Positions 1-10,599 are shown, numbered from the stretch's first letter. The stretch is DNA of 64,000 nt from Streptomyces niveus (GCF_002009175.1 NZ_CP018047.1:1860001-1924000); one strand, 5' to 3'. Numbers and translations: made by a program. Notes: generated by a model not told the origin, from the sequence alone.

Positions 1-892
1 TGTAGCGCTTGGCCAGCGAGACCACCAGACGGAGGTTGGCCTCCAGCAGGTGGTTCTTGGCGCGGCGCCCGTCCTCGGCGATGATCTCCAGCTCGCGCTT
101 GAGCTTGGGGGCGAGCTTGTCCGCGTTCGCCAGCTTGTCCTCGGCGAAGAGACCCGCCTCGATGCGCTTGGCGAGCTCGACCTCCTGCTCGGCGTTGAGG
201 AGCGGGACCTTGCCGATCTGCTTGAGGTAGTCCTTGACCGGGTCGGCGGTGGCGCCCGCGACGGCGACCTGCTGGGCCGGCGCGTCGTCCTCGTCGTCGT
301 CGGAGAGGACGAAGCCCTTGTTCTCGCCCTCGGTCTCCTCCTCCTCGCCCTTGCCGGCCTGGACCTCCTCGGGCGTCTCCTCGCCGTCGGCGGCCTCGTC
401 GGCGTCCTTCTTACCGGCGGTCTTCTTCGCAGCGACCTTCTTGACGGCGGTCTTCTTGGCCGCCGCCTTCTTGGCCACGGTCTTCTTCGCCGCGGCCTTC
501 TTGGCGGGCGCGGCTGTCTCGTCGCCGGGCGTCTCGACGGTCTCGGCCGCCGGGGCGGCGGTGGCCGCGACTGTCTTCGTATGAACGGTCTTGGCGGCGA
601 CTGTCTTGGTGGCGGTGCGCTTCGCCGGGCTCTTCGCAGCGACGCTCTTGCGGGCGCGCTTCGGCGACTCCGCGGCACTGACCATCAGCGTCACACCCTC
701 TTCCTCGAGGATCTGGTTGAGGCTGCGCAGAACATTCTTCCACTGGGTTGGCGGAATCTGGTCAGCCTCGAAGGCCCGACGCACGTCGTCGCCGGCGATC
801 TGCCCATCAGCCTTTCCCCGCTCGATGAGCGCCATCACAGACTCGGACTCGGCGATCTCCGGCGGGAGCGTACGGGATGTGCTGGCCGACAC
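1..892 (-). CDS. hrdB: RNA polymerase principal sigma factor HrdB (5' part, cut by window start)
   Basis: Sigma-70 family principal sigma factor that directs RNA polymerase to housekeeping promoters. Only the first ~297 codons are present; the gene runs off the window start. The GTG start at 892 follows GAGAGG at a 6-nt gap. The N-terminus ([16 protein letters not shown]) matches the Streptomyces HrdB form. Residues ~125-165 are Lys/Ala-rich repeats ([13 protein letters not shown] type), followed by an acidic stretch (~165-210). Region 1.2 begins near residue 217 ([16 protein letters not shown]) and continues into region 2 ([20 protein letters not shown]) at the window edge. Basic then acidic low-complexity N-termini are typical of actinobacterial principal sigma factors. 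whiH lies upstream on the same strand, separated by a terminator-like hairpin. Identity is very sure; the C-terminal DNA-binding regions are not visible. Confidence 0.97.
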   Translation of the reverse strand, partial: MSASTSRTLPPEIAESESVMALIERGKADGQIAGDDVRRAFEADQIPPTQWKNVLRSLNQILEEEGVTLMVSAAESPKRARKSVAAKSPAKRTATKTVAAKTVHTKTVAATAAPAAETVETPGDETAAPAKKAAAKKTVAKKAAAKKTAVKKVAAKKTAGKKDADEAADGEETPEEVQAGKGEEEETEGENKGFVLSDDDEDDAPAQQVAVAGATADPVKDYLKQIGKVPLLNAEQEVELAKRIEAGLFAEDKLANADKLAPKLKRELEIIAEDGRRAKNHLLEANLRLVVSLAKRY

Positions 893-1009
893 GAACAACC
901 TCTCGGAACGATGGAAACGGCTTCCGACTCCACCCAGGATCGGGGCGGAGCCGACGACCGTCGACTGGGGATGTGCCGACGGCGCGGGCTGGACCTCGGA
1001 GCTGGATAC

Positions 1010-1030
1010 AGCGCCACCCTTCGTGGCGCT
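1010..1030 (-). promoter_or_regulatory. Perfect hairpin in hrdB upstream/leader region
   Basis: AGCGCCAC (1010-1017) and GTGGCGCT (1023-1030) form a perfect 8-bp inverted repeat around a 5-nt loop, 118-138 nt upstream of the hrdB GTG. On the hrdB strand it directly follows GGAAT. It could be a leader RNA structure or a protein site. A SigR-type promoter (GGAAT-N18-GTT) was considered but the downstream GTT is absent at the right spacing. Function unknown. Confidence 0.4.
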
Positions 1031-1058
1031 ATTCCCTCCGTGGCTGTCACCTCTTAGG

Positions 1059-1085
1059 TCATCGCCCTGCCTCGTGGAGTGTTAC
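1059..1085 (-). promoter_or_regulatory. Candidate hrdB promoter (GTAAC-N16-CGATGA)
   Basis: On the minus strand GTAAC (1081-1085) is followed after 16 nt by CGATGA (1059-1064), about 170 nt upstream of the hrdB start. The spacing and GTAAC resemble ECF-sigma promoters. Streptomyces hrdB is known to be transcribed partly by an ECF-like sigma (ShbA in S. griseus). That this is such a promoter is inference from shape only. Nothing else gene-like is seen between 893 and 1155. Confidence 0.3.
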
Positions 1086-1155
1086 GCCCAATCCACGTGG
1101 CCCGAGTCACACCCCATTTACGACAAAACAACCAGAAGGGTCTTATCCCACGTTA

Positions 1156-1185
1156 GTGCCGCCGGGCCCGTGGGTCCGGCGGCAC
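1156..1185 (-). terminator. Terminator-like hairpin downstream of whiH
   Basis: A 14-bp stem with one mismatch (GTGCCGCCGGGCCC at 1156-1169 against GGGTCCGGCGGCAC at 1172-1185) and a 2-nt centre (which would open to a slightly larger loop) lies 85-115 nt past the whiH stop and before hrdB. It probably separates whiH transcription from hrdB. No T-tract follows on the minus strand, as is usual in Streptomyces. Confidence 0.65.
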
Positions 1186-1269
1186 GTGACGCGTACGCCC
1201 CCGTCCGTCCTGACCTTCGTCTTCCTGCTCGGCACCGCGGGACTCGCCCTCAGCACCCCGGTGGCACTC

Positions 1270-2157
1270 TCAGTGCTCGCGAGGCGCCGGAACGACGCGC
1301 TCCACTTCCGGGTGGACCATCAGAAGCTGCCGCATGGCCGATTCGGCCGCCTGACCGTCGCCGGCCGCCAGGGCCTCGACGATCCGCGCGTGGTGGGCCA
1401 GCGACGCGTCGGTGGGACGGTCACAGCCGGTGACGGGGCCGCCGGAGACCTGGAGGGCGGCGGAGACGATCCCCGAAAGATGCTCCAGCATCCGGTTGCC
1501 CGCGAGCTGGATCAGCAGGGAGTGGAATTCGGCGTCCGCGCGCGAGAACGTGATCGCGTCACCCTGGGCGATCGCGTGCCCCATGATCTCGACCATGTCG
1601 GCCAGCCGCTGCTGGACGTCCTCACGTCCGTGGCCGGCGGCGAGACGCGCGGCGAGGGGCTCGATCGTCCAGCGCAGCTCGCTCAGCTCGCGGCGCTGGT
1701 CGTCACGCTGCGGGCCGAACGCCCGCCATTCGATGATGTCGGCGTCCAGCAGATTCCAGTCGCTGACCGGCCGGACCCGCGTACCGACATTGGGACGGGC
1801 GCTGACGAGGCCCTTGGCCTCCAGGACGCGCAGCGACTCGCGGACCACCGTGCGGGAGACCTCGAAGCGCTGTCCGATCTCCTCCGGTACGAGCGGCCGG
1901 TCGGCGCCCAGGTCGCCGGAGACGATCATCTGGCCGAGCTGCTGGACGAGTTGGCCGTGCAGTCCACGGCCCCGGCTGCCCGCCGAGCGCCGGCCGACCC
2001 GGCCCAGCTCGTTGTCCGCGCCGTCCCAGGAGGGGGCGGGGATGCGGTCGGCGCCGGGCGCCTCCGCGTAGGGGTAGCGGTCGATTCCGCCCGGGGCCGG
2101 GAGGCCTGAGTCGACGGCGCGGGCGGCGGTCATCATGGTGTGCGCAAGGGTACTCAC
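1270..2157 (-). CDS. whiH: GntR/FadR-family sporulation regulator WhiH
   Basis: Transcription factor needed for timely sporulation septation in aerial hyphae, known in S. coelicolor to be encoded next to hrdB. The protein is 295 aa. An N-terminal winged helix spans ~65-130 (LHGQLVQQLGQMIVSG, VSRTVVRESLRVLEAKGL), followed by a C-terminal all-helical FCD effector domain (~150-285). GTG at 2157 is chosen over the longer frame because AAAGGA lies 4 nt upstream and the start MSTLAHTMMTAAR fits the family. The first ~60 residues are a Streptomyces-specific extension. Identification rests on the hrdB neighbourhood plus the domain pattern; the ligand is unknown. It is known to repress its own gene in S. 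coelicolor. Confidence 0.9.
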   Translation of the reverse strand: MSTLAHTMMTAARAVDSGLPAPGGIDRYPYAEAPGADRIPAPSWDGADNELGRVGRRSAGSRGRGLHGQLVQQLGQMIVSGDLGADRPLVPEEIGQRFEVSRTVVRESLRVLEAKGLVSARPNVGTRVRPVSDWNLLDADIIEWRAFGPQRDDQRRELSELRWTIEPLAARLAAGHGREDVQQRLADMVEIMGHAIAQGDAITFSRADAEFHSLLIQLAGNRMLEHLSGIVSAALQVSGGPVTGCDRPTDASLAHHARIVEALAAGDGQAAESAMRQLLMVHPEVERVVPAPREH

Positions 2158-2220
2158 GCATCCTTTGTCGGCTCCCTCACCGAGCCCCTTGAGGTCTTTG
2201 GTGAAAAGCACACGAAAGGG

Positions 2221-2228
2221 TGATCGGC
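2221..2228 (-). promoter_or_regulatory. WhiG-like -10 element (GCCGATCA) upstream of whiH
   Basis: The minus strand reads GCCGATCA 64-71 nt upstream of the whiH GTG, one base from the GCCGATAA -10 of FliA/WhiG-type promoters. whiH in S. coelicolor is known to depend on sigma WhiG. The best TAAA-like -35 here is TCAA at 13 nt spacing, 2 nt short of the usual 15, so the call is tentative. Confidence 0.4.
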
Positions 2229-2315
2229 GCCCGCCCTTCGATTGACGACTTATCGTAAAGAAGTGGGCGCAATCAGGGAGTTATGGGCAGTACGACAGCT
2301 CCGGTCGCCCGGCGA

Positions 2316-4061
2316 TCACCAACGGGCCCTGCGGCGAAGGCTGGTGAACACATACGCGCAGAGCAGGGCGGACAACGACAGCGCCAGCGCCGTCCCGACG
2401 GGCTGGGCGAGGACCCGGCCGGTCGCCACCAGCCAGCGGTCGACCGCCTCCGGCCAGTGCGGCCAGGCCAGTTCACGCAATCTGCTCGGGAGTCCGACGA
2501 TCGAACGCGCCGACGGAACGGCAAGCCCCTTCTGCACGAGGGGGACGACGACGACCGGTACGGCGAGCACGGCGGCGACACCCGCGCCCGTGACGCGGAA
2601 GATGCCGGCCCCGAGCAGACCCGCCCAGGCGCAGCCGACGGTCAGTCCGGCCCAACTCACCACGAGCGCGGGCCAGTCCGGGGGCACCACGTCCGTTCCG
2701 CCGCCGTACACCAGTCTCATGGCCTGCGCGTCGGCGACGACGGTGAGAGCCGCGAGCAGCAGGGCCGCCGCGGCGGTGACGGTGAGTTTGGCCAGCAGCA
2801 GGCCCAGACGGCGCGGAACGGTGCCGCGTCCGGCGGCGAGCGCGGGATAGCGGTACTCGTCGCCGAAGGCGAACGCCCCGAGCAGGCCGGCGCCCAGGGC
2901 GGCGGGCGGCAGCGGGAGAAATCCGGGCCAGGCCGCGAGGAGGCCGGGCAGCGGGGTGTTGCCGGTACGGGCGAGCGGCAGGCTCAGGGCCACGGAGGCC
3001 ACCAGGACGGCGGCGGCGACGAGCCACGCGGTCCGTACGCCGAGGAAGCGGCGCAGTTCGTACCGGAACGGGCGCAGGGGGCTGCGCACGGGCCGCGCGG
3101 GCAGCGGGGGCGGCAGGAGGTCGGTGTCGGGCCGTGAGGATGCCTGTCGTGCCGCTGAGGGCGCCGTCGGGTCCGCGGGGGGCGGTGGGCCGGTGTCTCC
3201 GTCCTCGTCCGCGAGTTGGTGGACGAGGATGCCGTGCCGGAAGGCCGTCTCGCCCAACTCGGCACAGTCGCTGCCGAAGACGGTGAGCCGGCCTCCGCCG
3301 TCGGTGACGACCTCGACGGAGCGGCGGTCCGCGCGCGCCTCGCGGTTGACCGCGTCGGCGAGGCGGGCCGCGTGCGGGGTGCGCACGACGACGCGCGGGC
3401 GCAGCCGGGTCCGGGCGAAGTCCGCGACGTCCTGGTCGGCGACGAGACGGCCTTCGTCGACGGTGACGACGCGATCGGCGGTGCGGGCCGCCTCCTTGGG
3501 ATCGCTGGTGGTGAAGAGAACGGTGCCGCCGTGGGCCGCGTGCGCCCGCAGCAGTCCGTGCAGCCAGCTGCTCTCGCGGGGCGGGAGACCGGCGGCGGGT
3601 TCGTCGAGGACAAGGGTGTGCGGGTCGCCCAACAGGGCGGCGGCGAGGCCGAGTCGGCGGTCCATGCCGAGGGAGAGCGTGCCGAGCGGTTCGTCGCGCA
3701 GGGCGCCGATACCGACCAGGTCGAGCAGGTCGTCGGCGCGCGAGGCGGGAACGCCCGCTGCGGCGCAGAGCATGCGCAGTTGCCCCTTCGTGCTGCGCGC
3801 GGGGTGTCCGGGCACGTCGCCGAGCAGGACACCGACCTCGCGGGCCGGGTGGGCGATGCGGTGGAGCGGGCGGCCTCGGAAGTAGGTGATTCCCCGGCCG
3901 GATTCGAGTTCGAGCATCAGTCGCAGGGCGGTGGTCTTGCCCGCGCCCTCGGCGCCGAGCAGCGCCGTGACGGCGCCGGCGGGGGCCTCGAAGGTCAGAT
4001 CGTCCACGGCGGGCGGGAGGTCGCGGTGGGGGCTGCTGGTGAGTCCGATGGCCTGGAGCAT
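2316..4061 (-). CDS. ABC transporter, ATPase fused to membrane domain
   Basis: Half-transporter-like fusion of 581 aa with the ATPase at the N-terminus and the membrane domain at the C-terminus. Walker A is GAEGAGKTT (~35), the signature motif is degenerate (LSLGM rather than LSGGQ, ~129), and Walker B is TLVLDEP (~148). After a Pro-rich linker come about six hydrophobic segments (~345-570), such as AWLVAAAVLVASVALSL and LVVSWAGLTVGCAWAGLLGAG, resembling ABC-2 exporter permeases. ATG at 4061 (MLQAIGLTSS) is preferred because ABC domain homology begins there and AGAGAAG lies upstream; the next upstream ATG (4130) has no ribosome site. The order is the reverse of most permease-ATPase fusions. 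Substrate unknown. Confidence 0.8.
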   Translation of the reverse strand: MLQAIGLTSSPHRDLPPAVDDLTFEAPAGAVTALLGAEGAGKTTALRLMLELESGRGITYFRGRPLHRIAHPAREVGVLLGDVPGHPARSTKGQLRMLCAAAGVPASRADDLLDLVGIGALRDEPLGTLSLGMDRRLGLAAALLGDPHTLVLDEPAAGLPPRESSWLHGLLRAHAAHGGTVLFTTSDPKEAARTADRVVTVDEGRLVADQDVADFARTRLRPRVVVRTPHAARLADAVNREARADRRSVEVVTDGGGRLTVFGSDCAELGETAFRHGILVHQLADEDGDTGPPPPADPTAPSAARQASSRPDTDLLPPPLPARPVRSPLRPFRYELRRFLGVRTAWLVAAAVLVASVALSLPLARTGNTPLPGLLAAWPGFLPLPPAALGAGLLGAFAFGDEYRYPALAAGRGTVPRRLGLLLAKLTVTAAAALLLAALTVVADAQAMRLVYGGGTDVVPPDWPALVVSWAGLTVGCAWAGLLGAGIFRVTGAGVAAVLAVPVVVVPLVQKGLAVPSARSIVGLPSRLRELAWPHWPEAVDRWLVATGRVLAQPVGTALALSLSALLCAYVFTSLRRRARW

Positions 4062-4200
4062 CGCTTCTCTCGCGGGGAGGTTGAGACCGCTCGGCGGCAG
4101 TATGGGTACCGCAGCAAGATAACGCGACATGTCCGACTTATGGCGCAGCGTCGTGGTGCCGGGTGTCTGGTGGTGCGGGCCAGCCCGCCGACGGGTGGGC

Positions 4201-4965
4201 TCAGACCTCGGGGCGCAGCATCGGCGGGTTGAGCACGGTGGCGCCGCCGGCCCGGAACAACTGCGCGGGCCGGCCGCCCTGCCGTGTGGTGGTGCCGCCG
4301 GACGGCACCAGGAAGCCGGGGGTGCCGGTCACCTTGCGGTGGAAGTTGCGGGGGTCGAGCGCGACGCCCCACACCGCCTCGTACACCCTGCGCAGCTCAC
4401 CGACCGTGAACTCCGCCGGGCAGAAGGCGGTGGCCAGGGAGGAGTACTCGATCTTGGAACGTGCGCGCTCCACCCCGTCGCCGAGAATCCGCGCGTGGTC
4501 GAAGGCGAGCGGCGCGGGCTGCTCGCCGTCCCGGCCCGACCCGCTCTCGTGGCCGAGCAGCGCGTCCACGGGGGACCAGCGGGCACTGTTGGCGTCACCG
4601 CCCGCGCGGGGCGCGGGAAGGTCGGGCGCGAGCGCGAGATGGGCCACGCTGACGACCCTCATCCGGGGGTCGCGCGCCGGATCGCCGTAGGTGGCGAGCT
4701 GTTCGAGATGGGCGCCGTTGGCGGGAGCGGGCGACGCCGGGTCGTGCGCGCACAGCCCCGTCTCCTCGGCCAGTTCGCGGGCCGCCGCCGCGCCGAGATC
4801 CTCATCGCCCTTGACGAAGCCACCGGGCAGCGCCCAGCGCCCCTGGAAGGGCGCCTCACCCCGCCGTACGACCAGCGCGCACAGGGCGTGGCGGCGCACG
4901 GTGAGCACGACCAGGTCGACGGTGACTGCGAACGCGGGGTAAGCCGACGGGTCGTAGGGCGACAT
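4201..4965 (-). CDS. Nudix hydrolase with winged-helix C-terminus (NrtR-like regulator)
   Basis: The 254-aa protein has a complete Nudix box at ~49-71 (GGFVKGDED...RELAEETG), the Mg-binding motif that cleaves nucleoside diphosphate-linked compounds. The C-terminal ~65 residues ([19 protein letters not shown]) look like the winged helix of NrtR-type transcription factors, in which the Nudix fold acts as a ligand sensor, often for ADP-ribose. With an intact Nudix box it may keep hydrolase activity. ATG 4965 gives the usual [12 protein letters not shown] start; its ribosome site is weak. A quasi-palindrome lies 11-32 nt upstream and may be an autoregulatory site. No NAD biosynthesis gene is adjacent. 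Confidence 0.8.
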   Translation of the reverse strand: MSPYDPSAYPAFAVTVDLVVLTVRRHALCALVVRRGEAPFQGRWALPGGFVKGDEDLGAAAARELAEETGLCAHDPASPAPANGAHLEQLATYGDPARDPRMRVVSVAHLALAPDLPAPRAGGDANSARWSPVDALLGHESGSGRDGEQPAPLAFDHARILGDGVERARSKIEYSSLATAFCPAEFTVGELRRVYEAVWGVALDPRNFHRKVTGTPGFLVPSGGTTTRQGGRPAQLFRAGGATVLNPPMLRPEV

Positions 4966-4975
4966 GCCCGTGATC

Positions 4976-4997
4976 TTAGTCGTCTGCCTGACGATAA
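4976..4997. promoter_or_regulatory. Quasi-palindrome upstream of the Nudix regulator
   Basis: TTAGTCGTC (4976-4984) and GACGATAA (4990-4997) form an inverted repeat with a 5-nt centre and one bulged base. Its near edge is 11 nt upstream of the Nudix ATG. Position and shape fit an autoregulatory operator. Only a single copy is seen. Confidence 0.4.
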
Positions 4998-5323
4998 ACA
5001 CCCGTTCCCGTCAGGTCCGCCGACTTCTTCCCCTTCCCGCGACCCGATTCCGGCCCGCCTGTTGTTCGAATCCCGAAAGCGAGCACGAGGACCGTGAGCC
5101 GGGGAGCGCGTGGCGGCCGGGTGTCCGGCCCTGGCCCGGCCCGAGCCGGCGGACGGGCATGCGCGCGCGGCCCAGTCCGAGCGCGTCCCCTGGTCTCGTC
5201 GGGCCGGACCCGCGGGCGCGTCCGCCGAGACCCGTCGGGAGACCGCCGTTCGCGGTGACGCGGACGCCGGCAGGTGCGTTCACACCCCCGCTCAGCGCAC
5301 CGGGGCAAACCCCGCCACCCCTC
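4998..5323. other. Intergenic, nothing recognised
   Basis: GC-rich stretch between the Nudix gene and the end of the DUF4192 gene. No convincing coding frame, hairpin with a T-tract or known motif was seen. It should hold the promoter for the Nudix-ABC direction. Confidence 0.5.
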
Positions 5324-6694
5324 TCACTTGCCGCTCCTCGTACCGCGCTGCCCGCTGCGGCCGGCCGCCCGAGCGTGTGCCGTCGGGGTGCCGGGTCGGG
5401 TCCTCGGTGACGGCACGGCCGGGGTCGTCGCCTTCTTGATCGTCGCTTTCCTCACCGCCCTCCTCACCGCCTTCCTGGCCTGCTTCGCCGTGGAGCTCCG
5501 CGTCGCGCGGGGCCCCGGGCCCGCGAGGGGCTTGTCCTGGGAGCGCATACAGCGACGGAGCGTCTCAGGATCCAGCCCCTCGTTGAAGGCCTGGTGGAGG
5601 AGTTGGGCGAAGGTGTACGTGGGGTCGAGACGCAGCGCGAGCCCCAGCGCGACCCGGGCGGTCGGCTCGTCCCCGGAGGACCAGGCGACCCAGCCCGCCA
5701 GGGTGAGCGGGGCCACCGCGTGCTCCGCGTAGGAACCGACGCAGCGACGGGCCAGGGCCCGCCAGAGCCGTAGCGCCGGCTCGGCGTCGGGGCCCTCCAT
5801 CCACTGCGCCGCCCGGTCGCGGATCTCCCGGTCCTGGAGGCCGATGATGACCGCCGCCGCCTCGTCGTCGGCGATGAGCCGGTCGTCCCCGGCGTCCGTG
5901 CCGTCGCCGGCGCCCGCGCCGACCCGGCCCGCTCCCTCCCGGCGCGGCGGTGCGGGCGGTGTCCGGGCCAGGCGGTCCATCAGAGCGCGAGCGGACCGGA
6001 GCGTGGACTCGCCGACCTGTTCGCGGCTCCCGCCGCCCAGAATCATCGGCACCAGAGCGCCCGCGGCCTCGTCCAGCGCCTGTTCCTGCTTGGCCGCCTT
6101 TGCGGCCGGGCCCTGCCAGGGCTCCAGTCGTGCCTCCATCTCCCGCAGGGATCCGCGCACCTGGATCCCCGCGTAGGCGGACGCCGCCGCCATCACCGAT
6201 GTGCCCGGCAGCGCCAGCGGATTGCCCTCGGGCGGGCAGCAGCGTGTGTCCGGGCAGCAGTAGGACCAGAAACGGCCGTCGGAGATGCAGAGCACCTCGT
6301 GCACGGGGATGTCGAGGCGGCCGAAGCTCGTGCGGATCAACTGCGCGAGCGGATGCAGGCGGTCGCGCACCCCACGGCCCGTGTCACCGTCCTGCGGGTC
6401 CTGGCAGACGAAGGCGACGATCCCGTCCGGTCGGGACCCACGCCGCCGGCTTCCCTCCACCAGGCACTCGGCGAGCTGCTCGGCGACGGGCGACCATTCG
6501 CGGGGCGAGCGCGGGATCCCGAGCCTCAACCGCCCGCCGAATCGGCCCTCGTCGCCGTGCAGCGCGACGAGCACGATCGAGTCGGACGGGTGGAATCCCA
6601 TCAGAAATGGCAGGGCGTCGGCGAGCTCCGCGGGGCTGCGCAGGGTGACCTGCTGCTCGTCGGCGGGACGGGTCGGTTCGCTGTGCTTGTTCAT
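5324..6694 (-). CDS. DUF4192 domain-containing protein
   Basis: Actinobacterial protein family of unknown function, 456 aa. The DUF4192 core runs from ~15 to ~340 (RSPAELADALPFLMGFHPSDSIVLVAL; later FWSYCCPDTRCCPPEG with paired cysteines). The last ~60 residues are a very basic tail rich in Lys, Arg, Pro and Thr, which could bind nucleic acid. It is divergent from the RecQ-type helicase, and the 110-bp gap contains the double DnaA-box palindrome, so the two genes may be co-regulated. ATG 6694 has GAGG very close upstream, so short-leader translation is possible. Confidence 0.85.
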   Translation of the reverse strand: MNKHSEPTRPADEQQVTLRSPAELADALPFLMGFHPSDSIVLVALHGDEGRFGGRLRLGIPRSPREWSPVAEQLAECLVEGSRRRGSRPDGIVAFVCQDPQDGDTGRGVRDRLHPLAQLIRTSFGRLDIPVHEVLCISDGRFWSYCCPDTRCCPPEGNPLALPGTSVMAAASAYAGIQVRGSLREMEARLEPWQGPAAKAAKQEQALDEAAGALVPMILGGGSREQVGESTLRSARALMDRLARTPPAPPRREGAGRVGAGAGDGTDAGDDRLIADDEAAAVIIGLQDREIRDRAAQWMEGPDAEPALRLWRALARRCVGSYAEHAVAPLTLAGWVAWSSGDEPTARVALGLALRLDPTYTFAQLLHQAFNEGLDPETLRRCMRSQDKPLAGPGPRATRSSTAKQARKAVRRAVRKATIKKATTPAVPSPRTRPGTPTAHARAAGRSGQRGTRSGK

Positions 6695-6731
6695 GCCTCG
6701 ACCGTGCCGTGGAAGCCGAAATCCCGCGACC

Positions 6732-6755
6732 CCTGTGGATAACGTTATCCACAGG
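6732..6755. promoter_or_regulatory. Perfect 24-bp palindrome formed by two inverted DnaA boxes
   Basis: TGTGGATAA (6734-6742) and its reverse complement TTATCCACA (6745-6753) are 2 bp apart, and the symmetry extends one CC/GG pair on each side. TTATCCACA is the classical strong DnaA box; Streptomyces boxes are usually TTGTCCACA. The palindrome lies 38 nt from the DUF4192 ATG and 50 nt from the helicase ATG, where both promoters should sit. Confidence 0.75.
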
Positions 6756-6804
6756 CCGGCTCCGGCATTCGCGCTTTGTCCGGGCCATCAGGTTGCATGG
6801 GCAC

Positions 6805-8976
<2,172 letters not shown>

Positions 8977-9205
8977 CCACGTATCAGAGGGACCCTGGAT
9001 GGGCAGGGTTAAGGCAGGGATATCAGCGTCATTACCGCTCATTCCGGTCAGCGGTGCCAATTGCTCGTTGCCGCCCGCCCAAGTGCCCGCAAGAATTGGA
9101 GACGCCCCCCGCACGGTCGGATCGTCCGCGGTCCGGACGGACTGTGCCGCGGCGCGCCTCACCCGACCCTGCCCGCACTGTGGGCGCGTATGCGAAGGGA
9201 GGAAC

Positions 9206-9832
9206 GTGACCTTCGGATTCGCTCCGTCCGCAGCCTCATCGATCACGACAGCCGATTCCGTCACCCGCCTCGCCAGGATGCTGGAGCCCTCCGAATGGGC
9301 GGCGGCCGGGATACCCCTGCTCCGCAGCCCCCGCGAGGTCGTCAGCGGTCTGCACTCCCGGCACCGGCCGACTCCGGCGACCGCCGTCCTCGCCGTCCTC
9401 GATCATGAGGAACGCCTCGCCGCCAGCGCCTCGTTCGCCCCACGGGCCGCGCCGGTCGACGGATGGGAGTTCCGAAACGCCCTGCTGGCGCACCTGCGCC
9501 GGGTCATCCCGCATGATCTGCGCCGCCGTACGCCGGTGCGCACCGCGGTGCTCCTCTACTGCCGCGACGGCGACGAGCGCTGGACGGAGGAGGACGGGGC
9601 CTGGATGTGGGGCTTGCGGGACGCCTGCACACTGCACGGTCTGCGCTGCGGCGCGTACATCACGTTGACGCGTGGCGGCTGGCAGGTGCTGGGCGAGGGA
9701 CGGGGCGGTCGCCGGCCCAACTCCGAGTCGGCGCCGGAAGATCTCGCCGAGACGGTGTCCGACTCCGCTCCCTCACCGCTGCGTTCCGGTGGCGGCGCGG
9801 TCGAGGCGCTGCGGCGCGTGGCGGCCCGCTGA
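9206..9832 (+). CDS. Conserved hypothetical protein
   Basis: Soluble 208-aa protein not assigned to a function. GTG 9206 has a strong GGGAGGA 5 nt upstream, so the longer open frame is rejected. The middle (~60-165) shows an alternating alpha/beta pattern with AVLAVLDHEERLAASASF, RTAVLLYCRDGDERWTEEDGAWMWGL and CGAYITLTRGGWQVLGEG. This vaguely recalls JAB/RadC-type folds, but no HxH metal site is present, so I do not assign that family. The C-terminal ~40 residues are low-complexity. It sits ~230 nt behind the helicase on the same strand. Confidence 0.75.
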   Translation: MTFGFAPSAASSITTADSVTRLARMLEPSEWAAAGIPLLRSPREVVSGLHSRHRPTPATAVLAVLDHEERLAASASFAPRAAPVDGWEFRNALLAHLRRVIPHDLRRRTPVRTAVLLYCRDGDERWTEEDGAWMWGLRDACTLHGLRCGAYITLTRGGWQVLGEGRGGRRPNSESAPEDLAETVSDSAPSPLRSGGGAVEALRRVAAR

Positions 9833-9905
9833 CCCGTCGTGTCCACGGGTTTCGGCCCGGCCGCCCGTAAGGGGCAGCCGGGCGCGCCGACCGCCGGGCC
9901 GACAC

Positions 9906-9958
9906 GGATCCCGCGGTCGCGCGGCCCGGAAGCCGTGCCGCGCGACCCGGTGGGATCC
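9906..9958. terminator. Bidirectional terminator between convergent genes
   Basis: An 11-bp perfect inner stem (GGTCGCGCGGC 9915-9925 with GCCGCGCGACC 9937-9947) is capped outside by GGATCCC/GGGATCC (9906-9912 and 9952-9958). It lies between the stop at 9832 (+) and the stop at 9964 (-). Confidence 0.7.
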
Positions 9959-9963
9959 CTGTT

Positions 9964-10599
9964 CTAGACGCCCGCGCCGAGCACGGAGTTGACCCGCTGC
10001 GGGTCACCGCACACGACGAGCAGCGCGACGGCCCGCTCCCGCGCCGTCGGCAGGACACGCTCAACGACGCTGTCGTCATCGCCGTTGAGCGCGACGACGA
10101 CCACGGGCCGCGCCTTCGCGCGGTCCACGGCCGAGGCGTCCGCGAAGAACACGTCCCCGCCCGTGTCGTGCTGGTCCCAGTAGGACTTCGCGCCGAAGGA
10201 CAGTTCGTGCGTGGCCCACGGGTGCTGTTCGCCGGTGGTGAGCACGAGGATGTCGCCCGGCGCGCGACCGGAGTCGAGCAGCAGGTCGACGGCTTCCTCG
10301 GCCGCGTCCAGCGCACCGTCCACCGAGGCGGGGATCAGCTGGATCTGGGGGACGGAACGGGTCTCCTGCGGGACGGCGGCGGGCCGTTCGGCGGGGACCT
10401 GCGAGCGCTCCGGCGGTGCGGGCCTCGCGGGACCGCGGCCCGGATGCCCGGGACGGGGTGTGGCCGCGGACCGCGGCCCGGGAACGGGACGCGGGCCGGG
10501 TACGGGACGGGGGGTCGACGCGGTGCGGCCGGTGGCCGGAGTGGCGCGGGGACCCTGGGCGCTCTCGTGAATCTGAGGCTCCTCGGGGGTGAGAGGCAT
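9964..10599 (-). CDS. Hypothetical protein with Pro-rich N-terminus
   Basis: Protein of 211 aa from ATG 10599 (MPLTPEEPQIHESAQGP); a GTG 12 codons upstream is possible and neither has a good ribosome site. Residues ~15-85 are a Pro/Arg/Gly-rich repeat region (RPVPGPRPVPGPR). The C-terminal ~125 residues form an alpha/beta domain (IQLIPASVDGALDAAEEAVD, GDILVLTTGEQHPWA, RPVVVVALNGDD). This resembles the C-terminal domain of UvrD/Rep-type helicases without the ATPase core. That likeness is weak and inferred by eye. Possible regulator or decoy of a nucleic-acid enzyme; function unknown. Confidence 0.7.
   Translation of the reverse strand: MPLTPEEPQIHESAQGPRATPATGRTASTPRPVPGPRPVPGPRSAATPRPGHPGRGPARPAPPERSQVPAERPAAVPQETRSVPQIQLIPASVDGALDAAEEAVDLLLDSGRAPGDILVLTTGEQHPWATHELSFGAKSYWDQHDTGGDVFFADASAVDRAKARPVVVVALNGDDDSVVERVLPTARERAVALLVVCGDPQRVNSVLGAGV

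Noticed and set aside
1010..1035. SigR-type promoter for hrdB
   Set aside because: GGAAT is present, but no GTT occurs at the required 18-19 nt spacing.
50..1057. Long plus-strand open frame of 335 codons over hrdB
   Set aside because: It is the mirror of the hrdB coding frame; composition is Leu/Gly/Arg-rich with no domain, and the minus-strand frame has clear sigma-factor regions.
9206..9832. JAB/RadC peptidase or deaminase assignment
   Set aside because: Fold resemblance is weak and the metal-binding HxH...D signature is missing.
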